Shown: positions 25,308-34,184, counted from the first letter of the stretch. The stretch is 64,000 nt of DNA from Tateyamaria sp947503385 (GCF_051195235.1 NZ_JBNFZM010000002.1:62001-126000), one strand, 5' to 3'. Numbers and translations: made by a program. Notes: generated by a model from the letters alone, not told the origin.

Positions 25308-26155
25308 CGTTCACAACCCGCTTTGCCCCGTCGCCGACGGGCCCCCTGCATCTGGGCCACGCCTATTCGGCGATCCTCGCCCATGATATGGCGCGCCAAA
25401 ACGGTGGTCGCTTTCTATTGCGGATGGAGGACACCGATCTGCAACGCTGCAAACCGGAATGGGAGGCGTTGATCCTTCAGGACATGGCGTGGCTGGGCCT
25501 CCGTTGGGACGGGCCGGTGCACCGGCAATCGGACCATATCGCGGATTACAACAGCCGGATCGAAACGTTGATTGCGCGCGGGCTGCTTTATCCATGTTCC
25601 TGTAGCCGCGCCGACATACGGGCCGCCCTCTCCGCGCCGCAAGAGGGTGCGATCCCAGCCGTCTATCCCGGAACGTGCCGGGGTCGTGGCATGGACAGCA
25701 GGCACCCCGACGATGCACTCCGCCTCGACCTCACCGCCGCCTTTGACGTGTTGCGCGACGCGGATCTGCGCTTTGAGGAAACCGGCCCCACGCACAAAGG
25801 GCACCACACAGTCACCATGGATCAGGCGCAGAAGCAGATCGGGGACATCGTCCTCAGCCGCAAGGGCGAAGACATCGTGGCCTATTTCCTCGCCTCCGCC
25901 TTCGACGATGCCGATCAGGGCATTACGGATGTGGTCCGCGGCGAGGATCTGTTTGCATTCACCCCGATCCAGGTCCTGCTCCAGCACCTGCTTGACCTAC
26001 CCACTCCGCGCTACCACCACCACCAACTGATCCGCGACGACCAAGGCAAGCGGCTGGCCAAACGTGACGACGCGCGCGCCATTTCCAAATATCGCGCCGA
26101 TGGCGTCACGCCTGATCAGATGCGTTCGATCTTGTCGCTGCCACCCGCGTCCTGA
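25304..26155 (+). CDS. gluQ: Glutamyl-Q tRNA(Asp) synthetase
   Basis: A GluRS-like enzyme without an anticodon-binding domain that attaches glutamate to queuosine in the tRNA(Asp) wobble position. It begins at GTG with TFTTRFAPSPTGPLHLGHAY, containing the HIGH-like signature. The zinc site is CSCSR with a later Cys in YPGTCRGRG, and KRLAKRDD stands in for KMSKS. The 283-residue length is typical. The 3' end is 13 bp from the convergent hisI. Confidence 0.95.
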   Translation: MTFTTRFAPSPTGPLHLGHAYSAILAHDMARQNGGRFLLRMEDTDLQRCKPEWEALILQDMAWLGLRWDGPVHRQSDHIADYNSRIETLIARGLLYPCSCSRADIRAALSAPQEGAIPAVYPGTCRGRGMDSRHPDDALRLDLTAAFDVLRDADLRFEETGPTHKGHHTVTMDQAQKQIGDIVLSRKGEDIVAYFLASAFDDADQGITDVVRGEDLFAFTPIQVLLQHLLDLPTPRYHHHQLIRDDQGKRLAKRDDARAISKYRADGVTPDQMRSILSLPPAS

Positions 26156-26168
26156 ACCGGAGGGCGTG

Positions 26169-26549
26169 TCAGCCGCCGGGCGACATCAACTCCACCTCGG
26201 AACCATCTGTCACATCAGTATAAAAACAGCTGCGCCGCCCCGTATGGCAAGCCGGTCCCGTCTGGTTCACCTGCACCAGCAGACAGTCCCGGTCACAATC
26301 AACGGCCATCGATACCAGTTCCTGCACATGCCCGGATGTCTCTCCCTTGATCCAAAAGGCGGCACGCGACCGCGACCAGTATGTCACCCGCTTTGTGGCC
26401 AATGTGCGGGCCACCGCCTCGGCATTCATCCATGCCATCATCAGCACCTCGCCCGAGGTGGCGTCCTGTGCAATCGCCGGAATAAGACCACCCGCATCAA
26501 ACCGCAGGCGGGTCGGGTCAAACGGCACCGGGACATTTTGTTCAGACAT
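26169..26549 (-). CDS. hisI: Phosphoribosyl-AMP cyclohydrolase
   Basis: Third step of histidine synthesis, opening the purine ring of phosphoribosyl-AMP. The 126-residue monofunctional form, without HisE fusion, is usual for alphaproteobacteria. The metal-binding residues lie in VDCDRDCLLVQV and CHTGRRSCFY, and WMNAEAVARTL is conserved. The start MSEQNVPVPFDP is preferred to an ATG 21 bp earlier. No other his gene lies in the window. Confidence 0.95.
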   Translation of the reverse strand: MSEQNVPVPFDPTRLRFDAGGLIPAIAQDATSGEVLMMAWMNAEAVARTLATKRVTYWSRSRAAFWIKGETSGHVQELVSMAVDCDRDCLLVQVNQTGPACHTGRRSCFYTDVTDGSEVELMSPGG

Positions 26550-26618
26550 GCGAAAACCCTTTTGCATCATCGCGGTGGCCGCTTATGTAAGGGGGATCAC
26601 ACCAGAGGACCAGCGCCC

Positions 26619-27071
26619 ATGCCGGCCGATACCGACCTGATCAAGCTCTACTCCAACCGCATTCTGGCGCTTGCGGCGGACATTCCGCATCACAGCCGCC
26701 TTGAGGCTCCTTTGGCCACGGTCAAGAAACGCTCGCCCTTATGTGGGTCCGCCGTCACGGTAGATGTCTGCGTCGAAGATGGCCGCATCAGCGCCTTTGG
26801 TCAGGACGTCAAGGCCTGTGCCTTGGGTCAGGCGGCAGCGGCTGTGACAGGTGGTGCCGTGATGGGCCGTTCGCTTGAAGAATTGCACGCCGCGCGCGAC
26901 GCGTTGCGCGCCATGCTCAAATCCGGTGGCCCCGTGCCTGCCGCGCCTTTTGACGGGTTCGAAGTGCTTGAGCCTGCGCGTGATTACAAAAACCGCCACG
27001 CCTCCATCCTGCTGTGTATCGAGGCCACGACCGAAGCAATGGCAAAGGCCTTGCAGTCTGACTGCGCCTGA
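26619..27071 (+). CDS. Iron-sulfur cluster assembly scaffold protein (IscU/NifU-like)
   Basis: A 150-residue scaffold of the NifU N-terminal fold. The three cluster-ligand cysteines are at 42 (LCGS), 67 (VKACALGQAAA) and 133 (ILLCIE). The Asp normally near the first Cys of SUF-type scaffolds is not in the usual place. AGAGGA lies about 8 bp upstream of the ATG. Divergent from hisI. Together with erpA at 51.7 kb it would serve Fe-S biogenesis, though the suf operon itself is not in the window. Confidence 0.85.
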   Translation: MPADTDLIKLYSNRILALAADIPHHSRLEAPLATVKKRSPLCGSAVTVDVCVEDGRISAFGQDVKACALGQAAAAVTGGAVMGRSLEELHAARDALRAMLKSGGPVPAAPFDGFEVLEPARDYKNRHASILLCIEATTEAMAKALQSDCA

Positions 27072-27149
27072 CATCGACTGATGGTTAGTCAAATCTGAAG
27101 GTTTCGGGCCTAGCACTCTGCGCCAAGCAGACTGCAAGAGGGGCCCGAT

Positions 27150-28544
27150 ATGACCGATCAGGCGACAAGACCGCGGATTGAAAAGATGGACGGGCTCGCC
27201 ACCGCGGCTGCCACCATCGGGCACGAAGTTGTTGATATTGCCGGTGTCCTTGACCTTGTCGAAGAACAGGCACTTGGGCAAAGCGCAGCCCTTGGCACGT
27301 TGGAACAGCGCGCGCGCCAGATCGTCGACGCCAACAGTGCTGTGCGGGATTCGGCGGACGCGCTGCGACAAAACACGGCTGCGGTCACGCAGGATGTCAC
27401 CACGTCCGGTCAACTGGTGCGCGACCTCGGTGCGCAGTCGCGTGAGGTTGCTGGCTGGGTGCACGCCTTGTGTGAGCGCAGCGATGAGGTCGGTTCAACC
27501 CTCAAAGCGGTGAAGAACAACAACAGCCAGATCGCGGCCATCGCGATGCAGGTGAACACCCTTGCCATCAATGCCAAGATCGAGGCCGCGCGCGCAGGTG
27601 AGAGTGGTAAGGGTTTCGCGGTTGTGGCCGAAGCCATCAATGAGCTGAGCCAGAAAACCCGCAGCGCGGCAGAGCAGATTTCCGCCAATATCGAGGCGCT
27701 GACAAGCTGGATCGGAACGCTCGGGGTCGAGGCGCGCGATGTGGCCGACATCGCCTCTGATGTGATGACGCAAAGCGACGCAACCGATCAGGCCCTGAAC
27801 CGCACGGAAATTGCCATCACCTCCACCGGGCGCCAGGCCGAGCGGATCGCAGAAGAAGCCGCGCGTGTGTCCGCCGCCGTCGAAGATTTCGTGCCTAATT
27901 TTTCGCAAATCAGTGCCGGAATCACAGAGACATCGAAGGGGATCGAACAGGCCCATGGCCGCGTCCTGCGCCTGATCGACACATCCGAGGAGATGGTGCA
28001 ATCGACCGCCGCTCTTGGGGGCATGACAGAGGATGCGCGGTTTATCGAACATGTGCAGCGCGTCGCCGCGCAAATCTCGGACACATTGGAACAGGCGTTG
28101 TCGAACGGGCGGCTGAGCGAGGCGCGGCTGTTCGACCGGACCTACGAACCGGTTCCCGGCACAACGCCTCAACAGGTACGCACCGGTTACGTTGACCTGT
28201 TCGACCAATTGCTGCCGCCGATTCAGGAACCGGTGCTGGCGTTCGACCCAAAGGTCGTGTTTTGCGCGGCGGTGGATGTGAACGGCTATCTGCCCACGCA
28301 CAATCGCAAATTCTCGCAACCGCAAACCGACGACGCGGTCTGGAACACCGCCCATTGTCGCAATCGGCGCATTTTCGATGACCGCGTGGGCCTCAAGGCG
28401 GGACGGAGTACTGCGCCATTCCTGTTGCAGGTCTACCGTCGGGACATGGGGGGTGGCGACTTCAAGATGATGAAAGACTTGTCTTGCCCGATCCGGGTCA
28501 ATGGCAAACATTGGGGCGGCCTGCGCCTCGCCTACACGTTCTGA
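27150..28544 (+). CDS. Soluble methyl-accepting chemotaxis protein with C-terminal sensor domain
   Basis: A 464-residue cytoplasmic chemoreceptor with no transmembrane segment. The signalling hairpin tip is near residues 125-165 (QVNTLAINAKIEAARAGESG, then GFAVVAEAINELSQKT), preceded and followed by coiled coil up to about 300. The C-terminal 150 residues form a separate domain with DVNGYLPTHNRKFSQPQ and CRNRRIFDDRVG, a block seen in other alphaproteobacterial soluble receptors and resembling a Cache/PAS sensor. The order (signalling first, sensor last) is inverted relative to classical receptors. No che genes are adjacent. Confidence 0.88.
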   Translation: MTDQATRPRIEKMDGLATAAATIGHEVVDIAGVLDLVEEQALGQSAALGTLEQRARQIVDANSAVRDSADALRQNTAAVTQDVTTSGQLVRDLGAQSREVAGWVHALCERSDEVGSTLKAVKNNNSQIAAIAMQVNTLAINAKIEAARAGESGKGFAVVAEAINELSQKTRSAAEQISANIEALTSWIGTLGVEARDVADIASDVMTQSDATDQALNRTEIAITSTGRQAERIAEEAARVSAAVEDFVPNFSQISAGITETSKGIEQAHGRVLRLIDTSEEMVQSTAALGGMTEDARFIEHVQRVAAQISDTLEQALSNGRLSEARLFDRTYEPVPGTTPQQVRTGYVDLFDQLLPPIQEPVLAFDPKVVFCAAVDVNGYLPTHNRKFSQPQTDDAVWNTAHCRNRRIFDDRVGLKAGRSTAPFLLQVYRRDMGGGDFKMMKDLSCPIRVNGKHWGGLRLAYTF

Positions 28545-28613
28545 TCGGTAAGATGTCGCGACGGGACTGTGTTACCGTTCCCGGACGTCCCTTTTGGGTC
28601 AAACCGCAGTGTT

Positions 28614-28650
28614 AAAAAAAAAAGCCGCACATCCCGGGCGGGATGGCGGC
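28614..28650 (-). terminator. Rho-independent terminator with ten-T tail
   Basis: On the minus strand GCCGC-c-ATCCC pairs with GGGAT-GTGCGGC around a short CG-rich loop, followed by ten T. It lies 136 bp past the stop of the 42-codon gene and is the natural end of that transcript. The long 3' part between stop and terminator may itself be functional. Confidence 0.85.
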
Positions 28651-28785
28651 GTAAGGAAAGCGTCTCTTGCGCGGGACAGATCCGGATTTCCCCGCGGCAG
28701 ACGGGGGACAGAGGCTGGCAGAGCCGCCGTCATGCACCAAATGGGACGGGCGCGTATCGGATCGACGCAAGGTCGCAGGCAGAAC

Positions 28786-28914
28786 TCAGATCAGTTGAGG
28801 CAGGTGCAGACCCACCACCAGCATCACCATCAGCGCAGCCGCCCCTGCCGCATCCTGAAGCAATGTGCTCTGGCTGCGATTGGCGATGGCTTTGATCTGG
28901 CGAAGTGTGGTCAT
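28786..28914 (-). CDS. 42-residue single-pass membrane protein, candidate SOS peptide
   Basis: A short gene: residues 1-21 are polar and basic (MTTLRQIKAIANRSQSTLLQ), and residues 22-42 form one hydrophobic helix (AAGAAALMVMLVVGLHLPQLI) ending in TGA. A purine-rich GAGGGAGA lies 11-18 bp upstream of the ATG. A consensus alphaproteobacterial LexA box lies 60 bp upstream, and a strong terminator follows. It has its own transcription unit inside the space between recG and the chemoreceptor gene. I know similar short hydrophobic hypothetical proteins in Roseobacter genomes but no assigned function. The SOS link suggests a division inhibitor like Caulobacter SidA; that is inference. Confidence 0.72.
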   Translation of the reverse strand: MTTLRQIKAIANRSQSTLLQDAAGAAALMVMLVVGLHLPQLI

Positions 28915-28973
28915 CTCTGCATCTCCCTCATTCGAGTTGCCGCTTTGTTCTCATATTGCGCTGCCCGCGTAAA

Positions 28974-28998
28974 GAACTTTTTAAGAACATTTGCGAAC
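28974..28998 (-). promoter_or_regulatory. LexA (SOS) box upstream of the 42-codon gene
   Basis: GAAC-TTTTTAA-GAAC (28974-28988) is an exact match to the alphaproteobacterial LexA site GTTC-N7-GTTC read on the other strand. A third GAAC follows after 6 bp (28995-28998). It lies just upstream of a possible CAATAT -10 element for the minus-strand small gene, so a bound LexA would overlap the -35 region. Confidence 0.7.
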
Positions 28999-29015
28999 TT
29001 TTTGGCATCGAGTGG

Positions 29016-31103
29016 CTAACCCACTGAAATCAAACGGATCGCCTCGTCCTGCCGCATCAACCACAACAGAACACGCGCAGCCTCGCCCCGCGCAGTGTTC
29101 AAATGCGGATCCTCCGCCAACAACTTGCGGGCGTCGGTCTGCGCGATGGCCATCAGCCCCGCCTGCCGCTCCAGATCGGCCACTTTGAACCGCGGCACGC
29201 CTGATTGCGCTGTTCCGATCAGATCGCCGTGCCCCCGCATTTCGAGGTCGGTTTCGGCGATACGGAACCCGTCTTCGGTCTCTCGCAATACCTCAAGACG
29301 CCGCCGCCCCGTGTCGGACAAGGGCGGCTGATAGAGCAGCAGGCAGGTGGACGCCGCCTCGCCCCGGCCAACGCGGCCCCTCAACTGGTGCAACTGCGCA
29401 AGCCCAAAGGTTTCGGCCCGCTCGATCACCATGATCGTGGCATTGGGCACGTTCACCCCGACTTCGATCACCGTTGTGGCCACCAGTACGCCCGTTTCGC
29501 CAGCCTGAAAGCGGGCCATGGCCGCGTCCTTGTCCGCCGGGGGCATCTGTCCATGGACCAGCCCCACGCGCCCCTCACCCAAAACGGCGCGCAGACGTTT
29601 GAACCGCTCTTCGGCGGCGGTCAGATCGACCGCCTCGCTTTCTTCGACCAACGGGCAGACCCAATAGCATTGTCGCCCGTCATCCATCGCAGCCCGCAGC
29701 CGCTCCACGACTTCGTCCATGCGCCCGGTGCTGACCAGCGCCGTCTGGATCGGTTTGCGCCCGGGTGGCTTTTCATCCAGCACTGACACATCCATATCGC
29801 CGTACTGCGCGAGCGCCAGACTGCGCGGGATCGGTGTGGCGGTCATCACAAGCACATCCGCCGAAGCCCCCTTTTCCCCCAGCGCCAGTCGCTGCCTTAC
29901 GCCAAACCGGTGCTGCTCATCGACAATCGCAAGCCGCAAATCGGCAAATGCGACATCGGCCTGAAACACCGCGTGCGTGCCTACCAGAACCTGAATGTCG
30001 CCGCGCGCCAGCGCGGCCAGCTTGGACCGGCGTTCCGCCCCCTTGTCCCGGCCTGTGAGCAATTCCAGAACCACGCCCGCCTCTTCGGCCAGCGGTTGCA
30101 ATCCCTCAAGGTGCTGACGGGCGAGGATTTCTGTCGGGGCCATCATGACGCCCTGCCCGCCTGCTTCGACGGCGATCAGCAGCGCCATGAACGCGACAAG
30201 CGTCTTGCCCGCACCCACATCGCCTTGCAGCAACCGGTTCATCCTGTGGTCCTGTGCCATATCCGCTGCAATGTCCGCGACGGCGCGTTCCTGCGCCCCC
30301 GTCAGCGTATAGGGCAACGCCGCGCGCACCCGCGCCTGCAACGCGCCTGTCCCCTGAGACGCCACGCCCGACACCCGCCGTTCGGACGCGCGGGCCAGTG
30401 CCAAGGTGAGCTGGTGCGCCATCAACTCGTCATAGGCCAGACGCGTACGTGCGGGGGCGGTGGCGGCCAGATCCTCTTGGCTTTGCGGATTGTGCGCGGC
30501 CGTCACCGCTGCGCCGAAATCAGGCCAGCCTGCTAGCGCCACTTGGGCGGGGTCAATCCATTCCGCCAGATCAGGCACGCGGTCCAGCGTGCTGCGCGTG
30601 GCCTTCCACATCGTCTTTTGCGTTATGCCTGAGGTCAGCGGGTAGACCGGCTCGAAGGGCGGAATATCCCCGGCCTCTTCGACGGGCAGGATATGGTCCG
30701 GGTGGACCATGTTGGCGATGCCATCAAACATTTCCACCTTGCCGGACACAATGCGCTCAGACCCGGTTGGCAGCACCTTTTGCAGATAGTCACTGCGCCC
30801 GTGAAAAAACACGAGCTGAAAGCTCGTGTGCGCATCCTCGACATGGATGCGATAGGCGCCGCCGCGCGACCGCGCGGGCGTGTGCGGACCGACGCGCACC
30901 TTGACCGTGATCGTTGTGGGATAGGCCGCCCCCTGCACCGTGTCGCGCAGCGCCCGGTCGACACCGGATTGGGGCAAAGTGAACAGCAGGTCGCGCGGGG
31001 CGGCAACGCCAAGCGCCTCAAAATGCTGCGCGGTTTTGGGGCCAACGCCTGTGAGCGTGTCCAGCGCCGCAAAAAGCGGAAACAGGATCTCGGGACGGCT
31101 CAT
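29016..31103 (-). CDS. recG: ATP-dependent DNA helicase RecG
   Basis: Branch-migration helicase that remodels stalled forks and Holliday junctions. The 695-residue chain has an N-terminal wedge/OB domain (about residues 50-150), Walker A GDVGAGKT near 300, the DEQH box DEQHRFGVRQR, and the C-terminal motifs up to QLHQLRGRVGRG. Its ATG overlaps the ligA TGA by 4 bp (ATGA), so both are one unit. Confidence 0.97.
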   Translation of the reverse strand: MSRPEILFPLFAALDTLTGVGPKTAQHFEALGVAAPRDLLFTLPQSGVDRALRDTVQGAAYPTTITVKVRVGPHTPARSRGGAYRIHVEDAHTSFQLVFFHGRSDYLQKVLPTGSERIVSGKVEMFDGIANMVHPDHILPVEEAGDIPPFEPVYPLTSGITQKTMWKATRSTLDRVPDLAEWIDPAQVALAGWPDFGAAVTAAHNPQSQEDLAATAPARTRLAYDELMAHQLTLALARASERRVSGVASQGTGALQARVRAALPYTLTGAQERAVADIAADMAQDHRMNRLLQGDVGAGKTLVAFMALLIAVEAGGQGVMMAPTEILARQHLEGLQPLAEEAGVVLELLTGRDKGAERRSKLAALARGDIQVLVGTHAVFQADVAFADLRLAIVDEQHRFGVRQRLALGEKGASADVLVMTATPIPRSLALAQYGDMDVSVLDEKPPGRKPIQTALVSTGRMDEVVERLRAAMDDGRQCYWVCPLVEESEAVDLTAAEERFKRLRAVLGEGRVGLVHGQMPPADKDAAMARFQAGETGVLVATTVIEVGVNVPNATIMVIERAETFGLAQLHQLRGRVGRGEAASTCLLLYQPPLSDTGRRRLEVLRETEDGFRIAETDLEMRGHGDLIGTAQSGVPRFKVADLERQAGLMAIAQTDARKLLAEDPHLNTARGEAARVLLWLMRQDEAIRLISVG

Positions 31104-33217
31104 GAGGCGCCGATCAGGTCCAGCCAGCCGTCCTCATCCAGCGTCTCGATGCCCAGTTCTGCCGCTTTCTTTGCCTTGGACCCCGCACCCGGTCCAGCGA
31201 CCAGCAGGTCGGTTTTTGCGCTGACGGAGCCGGACACCTTGGCGCCAAGAGCCTCGGCACGCGCCTTGGCCTCGGCGCGGGTCATCTTTTCCAGTGTGCC
31301 GGTAAAGACGACGGTCTTGCCCGCCACGGGGCTGCCATCGGTGTCCGGGCGTGCCGCCTTTTCGATTTGCAACTGCGCGACAAGCCGGTCGATGCTGGCA
31401 ATCTCCGCCTCTTGGTTGAACGTGGTGGCGAGCGCGCGCGCCATGACGCCGCCAACCCCGTCGATGGATATCAGATCGTCCCACGCCGCATTGCCCTCCT
31501 CGGCTGTGCGCATGGCCGTGCTGAAGGCATCCCAGCTGCCGTAATGTATGGCCAGCAAGTTCGCTGCGGCCTCGCCCACATGGCGAATGCCAAGGCCAAA
31601 GATCACGCGGGCCAGACCGATCTGGCGCTTTTCGTCGATCGCATCAAACAAGTTGGTCGCCGATTTCTCACCCCAGCCCTCACGGTTCTTGAGCTGCTGC
31701 ATTCCCTGCCCGTATCGGTCGCGAAGGGCAAAGATATCGGCAGGCTCTGCGATCCAGCCGTCGGCGTAGAACTGTTCGACTTGCTTTGCGCCCAGCCCTT
31801 CGATGTCGAAGGCTGCCCGGCCGACGAAGTGTTTTAGCTTTTCCACTGCCTGCGCCGGACAGATCAGACCACCCGTACAACGCCGGATCGCGTCGCCCGG
31901 CTCGCGGATCGCCGCGCTGTGACATTCAGGACAAAGGTCAGGCATTTGGTACGGCTGCGCACGTTCGGGGCGTTTCGACAAATCCACATCGGCCACTTTG
32001 GGTATCACGTCGCCTGCGCGGTAAACCTGCACCCAGTCGCCCACGCGGATGTCCTTGCCGTCGCGGATCGTCTCGCCCTTGTTGTCCCGGCCTGAGATGT
32101 AATCCTCGTTGTGCAGCGTGGCATTCGACACCACCACACCGCCCACAGTTACGGGGGTCAGACGGGCCACGGGGCTTAACGCGCCGGTCCGCCCAACCTG
32201 AATGTCAATCGCCTCAAGGCGGGTCCACGCCAACTCTGCCGGGAACTTGTGCGCGATGGCCCAGCGGGGTGTGGTCGAGCGGAAGCCGAGGCGGCTTTGC
32301 AACGCAAGGTTGTTCACCTTGTAGACGACACCGTCGATATCATAGCCCAAGATGGCCCTTTGAGATTCGATTTTGCGGTAATGCGCAATCATCTGGTCAG
32401 GAGATTCGCACAACGCGGTGAGCGGATTGGTCTGAAAACCGAGTTGCGCGAGCCGGTCGATGGCGCCTTTTTGTGTTTCTGCCAGTGGTGCCGACAATGC
32501 CCCCCACGCATATGCAAAAAACCGAAGTGGCCGCGCACGGGTGATTTCGGCGTCCAGCTGGCGCAGTGATCCGGCGGCAGCGTTGCGCGGGTTGGCAAAG
32601 GTTTTCTGGTTGGCGTTTTCCTGCCGGGTGTTCAGCGCTTCGAAGTCTTCGTGCGACATGTAGACCTCGCCGCGCACCTCCAGAACATCCGGCGCCCCGT
32701 CAAGATCCTGAGGGATGTCCGCGATGGTGCGCGCATTGGCGGTGACATTCTCCCCCACCGCTCCATCGCCGCGCGTTGCGGCCTGCACCAGCTTGCCCGC
32801 CTCATAGCGCAGCGACAGGGACAGCCCGTCAATCTTTGGCTCTGCGGTGTAGGCAAGCCCGTCTTCGGCGTTCAGACCAAGGTATTTGCGCACGCGCCCG
32901 TCAAAATCCGCAACATCCGAGTCGTCGAATGCATTGCCCAGCGACAGCATCGCGACCGCGTGGGTGACCTTGGAAAAGCCGTCTGCCGGGGCCGCGCCCA
33001 CTTGTTCGCTGGGGCTGTCGCTGCGTTTGAGGTTCGGAAACCGCTCTTCGATTGCTGCGTTGCGCCGTTTGAGATGGTCGTATTCTGCATCCGAAATCTC
33101 GGGGGCGTCTTCGGTATGGTAAGCGCGGTTTGCGGCATCAAGCAGTTTTGACAGACGCTCCAGTTCCTGCGCGGCCTGATCTGCGGTCAAGGCGTCGATA
33201 TCGATCTCTGCGGTCAC
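31100..33217 (-). CDS. ligA: NAD-dependent DNA ligase LigA
   Basis: Seals nicks in replication and repair, using NAD. The 705-residue protein has the adenylated Lys128 in AEPKIDG, an OB domain, a four-cysteine zinc finger (CPECH then C-x5-C near residue 430), helix-hairpin-helix repeats (GIRHVGEAAA, GVGGVMARAL), and a C-terminal BRCT domain ending LDEDGWLDLIG. I chose the GTG preceded at 5 bp by AGAGGG; the longer upstream reading lacks a ribosome site and family similarity. Confidence 0.97.
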   Translation of the reverse strand: MTAEIDIDALTADQAAQELERLSKLLDAANRAYHTEDAPEISDAEYDHLKRRNAAIEERFPNLKRSDSPSEQVGAAPADGFSKVTHAVAMLSLGNAFDDSDVADFDGRVRKYLGLNAEDGLAYTAEPKIDGLSLSLRYEAGKLVQAATRGDGAVGENVTANARTIADIPQDLDGAPDVLEVRGEVYMSHEDFEALNTRQENANQKTFANPRNAAAGSLRQLDAEITRARPLRFFAYAWGALSAPLAETQKGAIDRLAQLGFQTNPLTALCESPDQMIAHYRKIESQRAILGYDIDGVVYKVNNLALQSRLGFRSTTPRWAIAHKFPAELAWTRLEAIDIQVGRTGALSPVARLTPVTVGGVVVSNATLHNEDYISGRDNKGETIRDGKDIRVGDWVQVYRAGDVIPKVADVDLSKRPERAQPYQMPDLCPECHSAAIREPGDAIRRCTGGLICPAQAVEKLKHFVGRAAFDIEGLGAKQVEQFYADGWIAEPADIFALRDRYGQGMQQLKNREGWGEKSATNLFDAIDEKRQIGLARVIFGLGIRHVGEAAANLLAIHYGSWDAFSTAMRTAEEGNAAWDDLISIDGVGGVMARALATTFNQEAEIASIDRLVAQLQIEKAARPDTDGSPVAGKTVVFTGTLEKMTRAEAKARAEALGAKVSGSVSAKTDLLVAGPGAGSKAKKAAELGIETLDEDGWLDLIGAS

Positions 33218-33327
33218 GGCGACCCTCTCAGCGTTGGGTTTGATGACAGAGATAAAAGTGCTGGCAGGTGGGGTCCAGCACTTCCGCACTTCCGCACTTC
33301 GGCGCGGGTGGAGCGGCTGGGTCCACG

Positions 33328-33361
33328 AAAAAGGCCAGCGCAACCCCAAGTCGCGCTGGCC
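33328..33361 (-). terminator. Rho-independent terminator of ctrA
   Basis: GGCCAGCGC and GCGCTGGCC form a perfect 9-bp stem with an 11-nt loop, followed on the minus strand by five T. It lies 29 bp past the ctrA stop. Between it and ligA is a short triplicate GCACTTCC repeat (33278-33301). Confidence 0.92.
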
Positions 33362-33389
33362 CTCACGTGAGTGGCAGGGTGTCGGTTTT

Positions 33390-34109
33390 CTAGGCCCCGA
33401 TGGCCAGTCTTTCGTCGTCTTCGGATTGCGCCGGTTCCGGGTCACGCAAAACATATCCGCGGCCCCAAACCGTTTCGATATAGTTTTCGCCGCCGGTTGC
33501 CGTGCTCAACTTCTTGCGCAACTTGCAGATGAACACGTCGATGATCTTGAGTTCCGGTTCGTCCATGCCGCCGTAAAGGTGGTTGAGGAACATTTCCTTG
33601 GTCAGTGTTGTGCCCTTGCGGAGCGACAACAGTTCGAGCATCTGATACTCTTTGCCGGTCAGGTGCACCGTTTTGTTGTCGACGCTCACCGTCTTTGCAT
33701 CAAGGTTGACCGCGACCTGTCCGGTGTTGATCACCGACTGCGAATGCCCCTTGGACCGGCGGATGATCGCATGGATGCGCGCCACCAATTCCTCGCGGTG
33801 GAACGGCTTGGTCAGATAATCGTCTGCGCCAAAGCCGAAGCCCTTGATTTTATTCTCTGTATCGTCCGCACCCGACAGGATCAGGATGGGTGTTTCGATA
33901 CGCGCCATACGCAACTGGCGCAGCACTTCGTGCCCATTCATATCGGGCAAATCGAGGTCAAGGAGGATCAGATCGTAATCATACAGCTTGGCAAGGTCGA
34001 TCCCCTCCTCGCCCAGGTCCGTCGCATAGACATTGAGGTTGGCATGGGTCAGCATCAATTCGATGCTTTTGGAGGTGGTAGGATCATCTTCTACAAGCAG
34101 GACGCGCAT
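33390..34109 (-). CDS. ctrA: Cell-cycle response regulator CtrA
   Basis: OmpR-type master regulator that in alphaproteobacteria controls motility, division and, in some orders, replication; in Rhodobacterales mainly motility, gene transfer agents and chemotaxis. The receiver has the acidic pair at residues 8-9, the phosphoacceptor Asp51 in LLDLDLPDMNG, and the switch Lys in TKPFH. The winged helix ends GGENYIETVWGRGYVLRDP. At 239 residues it is full length. The start MRVLLVEDDP is the family start. A near-CtrA site lies 61 bp upstream. sciP is the next gene on the same strand. Confidence 0.97.
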   Translation of the reverse strand: MRVLLVEDDPTTSKSIELMLTHANLNVYATDLGEEGIDLAKLYDYDLILLDLDLPDMNGHEVLRQLRMARIETPILILSGADDTENKIKGFGFGADDYLTKPFHREELVARIHAIIRRSKGHSQSVINTGQVAVNLDAKTVSVDNKTVHLTGKEYQMLELLSLRKGTTLTKEMFLNHLYGGMDEPELKIIDVFICKLRKKLSTATGGENYIETVWGRGYVLRDPEPAQSEDDERLAIGA

Positions 34110-34169
34110 TCGGCAGGTCTCCGGGTTACGGGGGGTAAACTCGCTTGACATCACCGTGACGAGAAAAGG

Positions 34170-34184
34170 TTAACCACACGTTAC
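34170..34184. promoter_or_regulatory. Near-consensus CtrA site upstream of ctrA
   Basis: TTAA-CCACACG-TTAC matches TTAA-N7-TTAA with one mismatch and contains the palindrome GGTTAACC at its left edge. Located 61-75 bp upstream of the ctrA ATG, it could mediate autoregulation. Confidence 0.45.

Noticed and set aside
28594..29019. Plus-strand open frames of 108-141 codons between the chemoreceptor gene and recG
   Set aside because: They start in a poly-A/terminator region and have unnatural composition. The minus-strand 42-codon gene with LexA box and terminator explains the region better.
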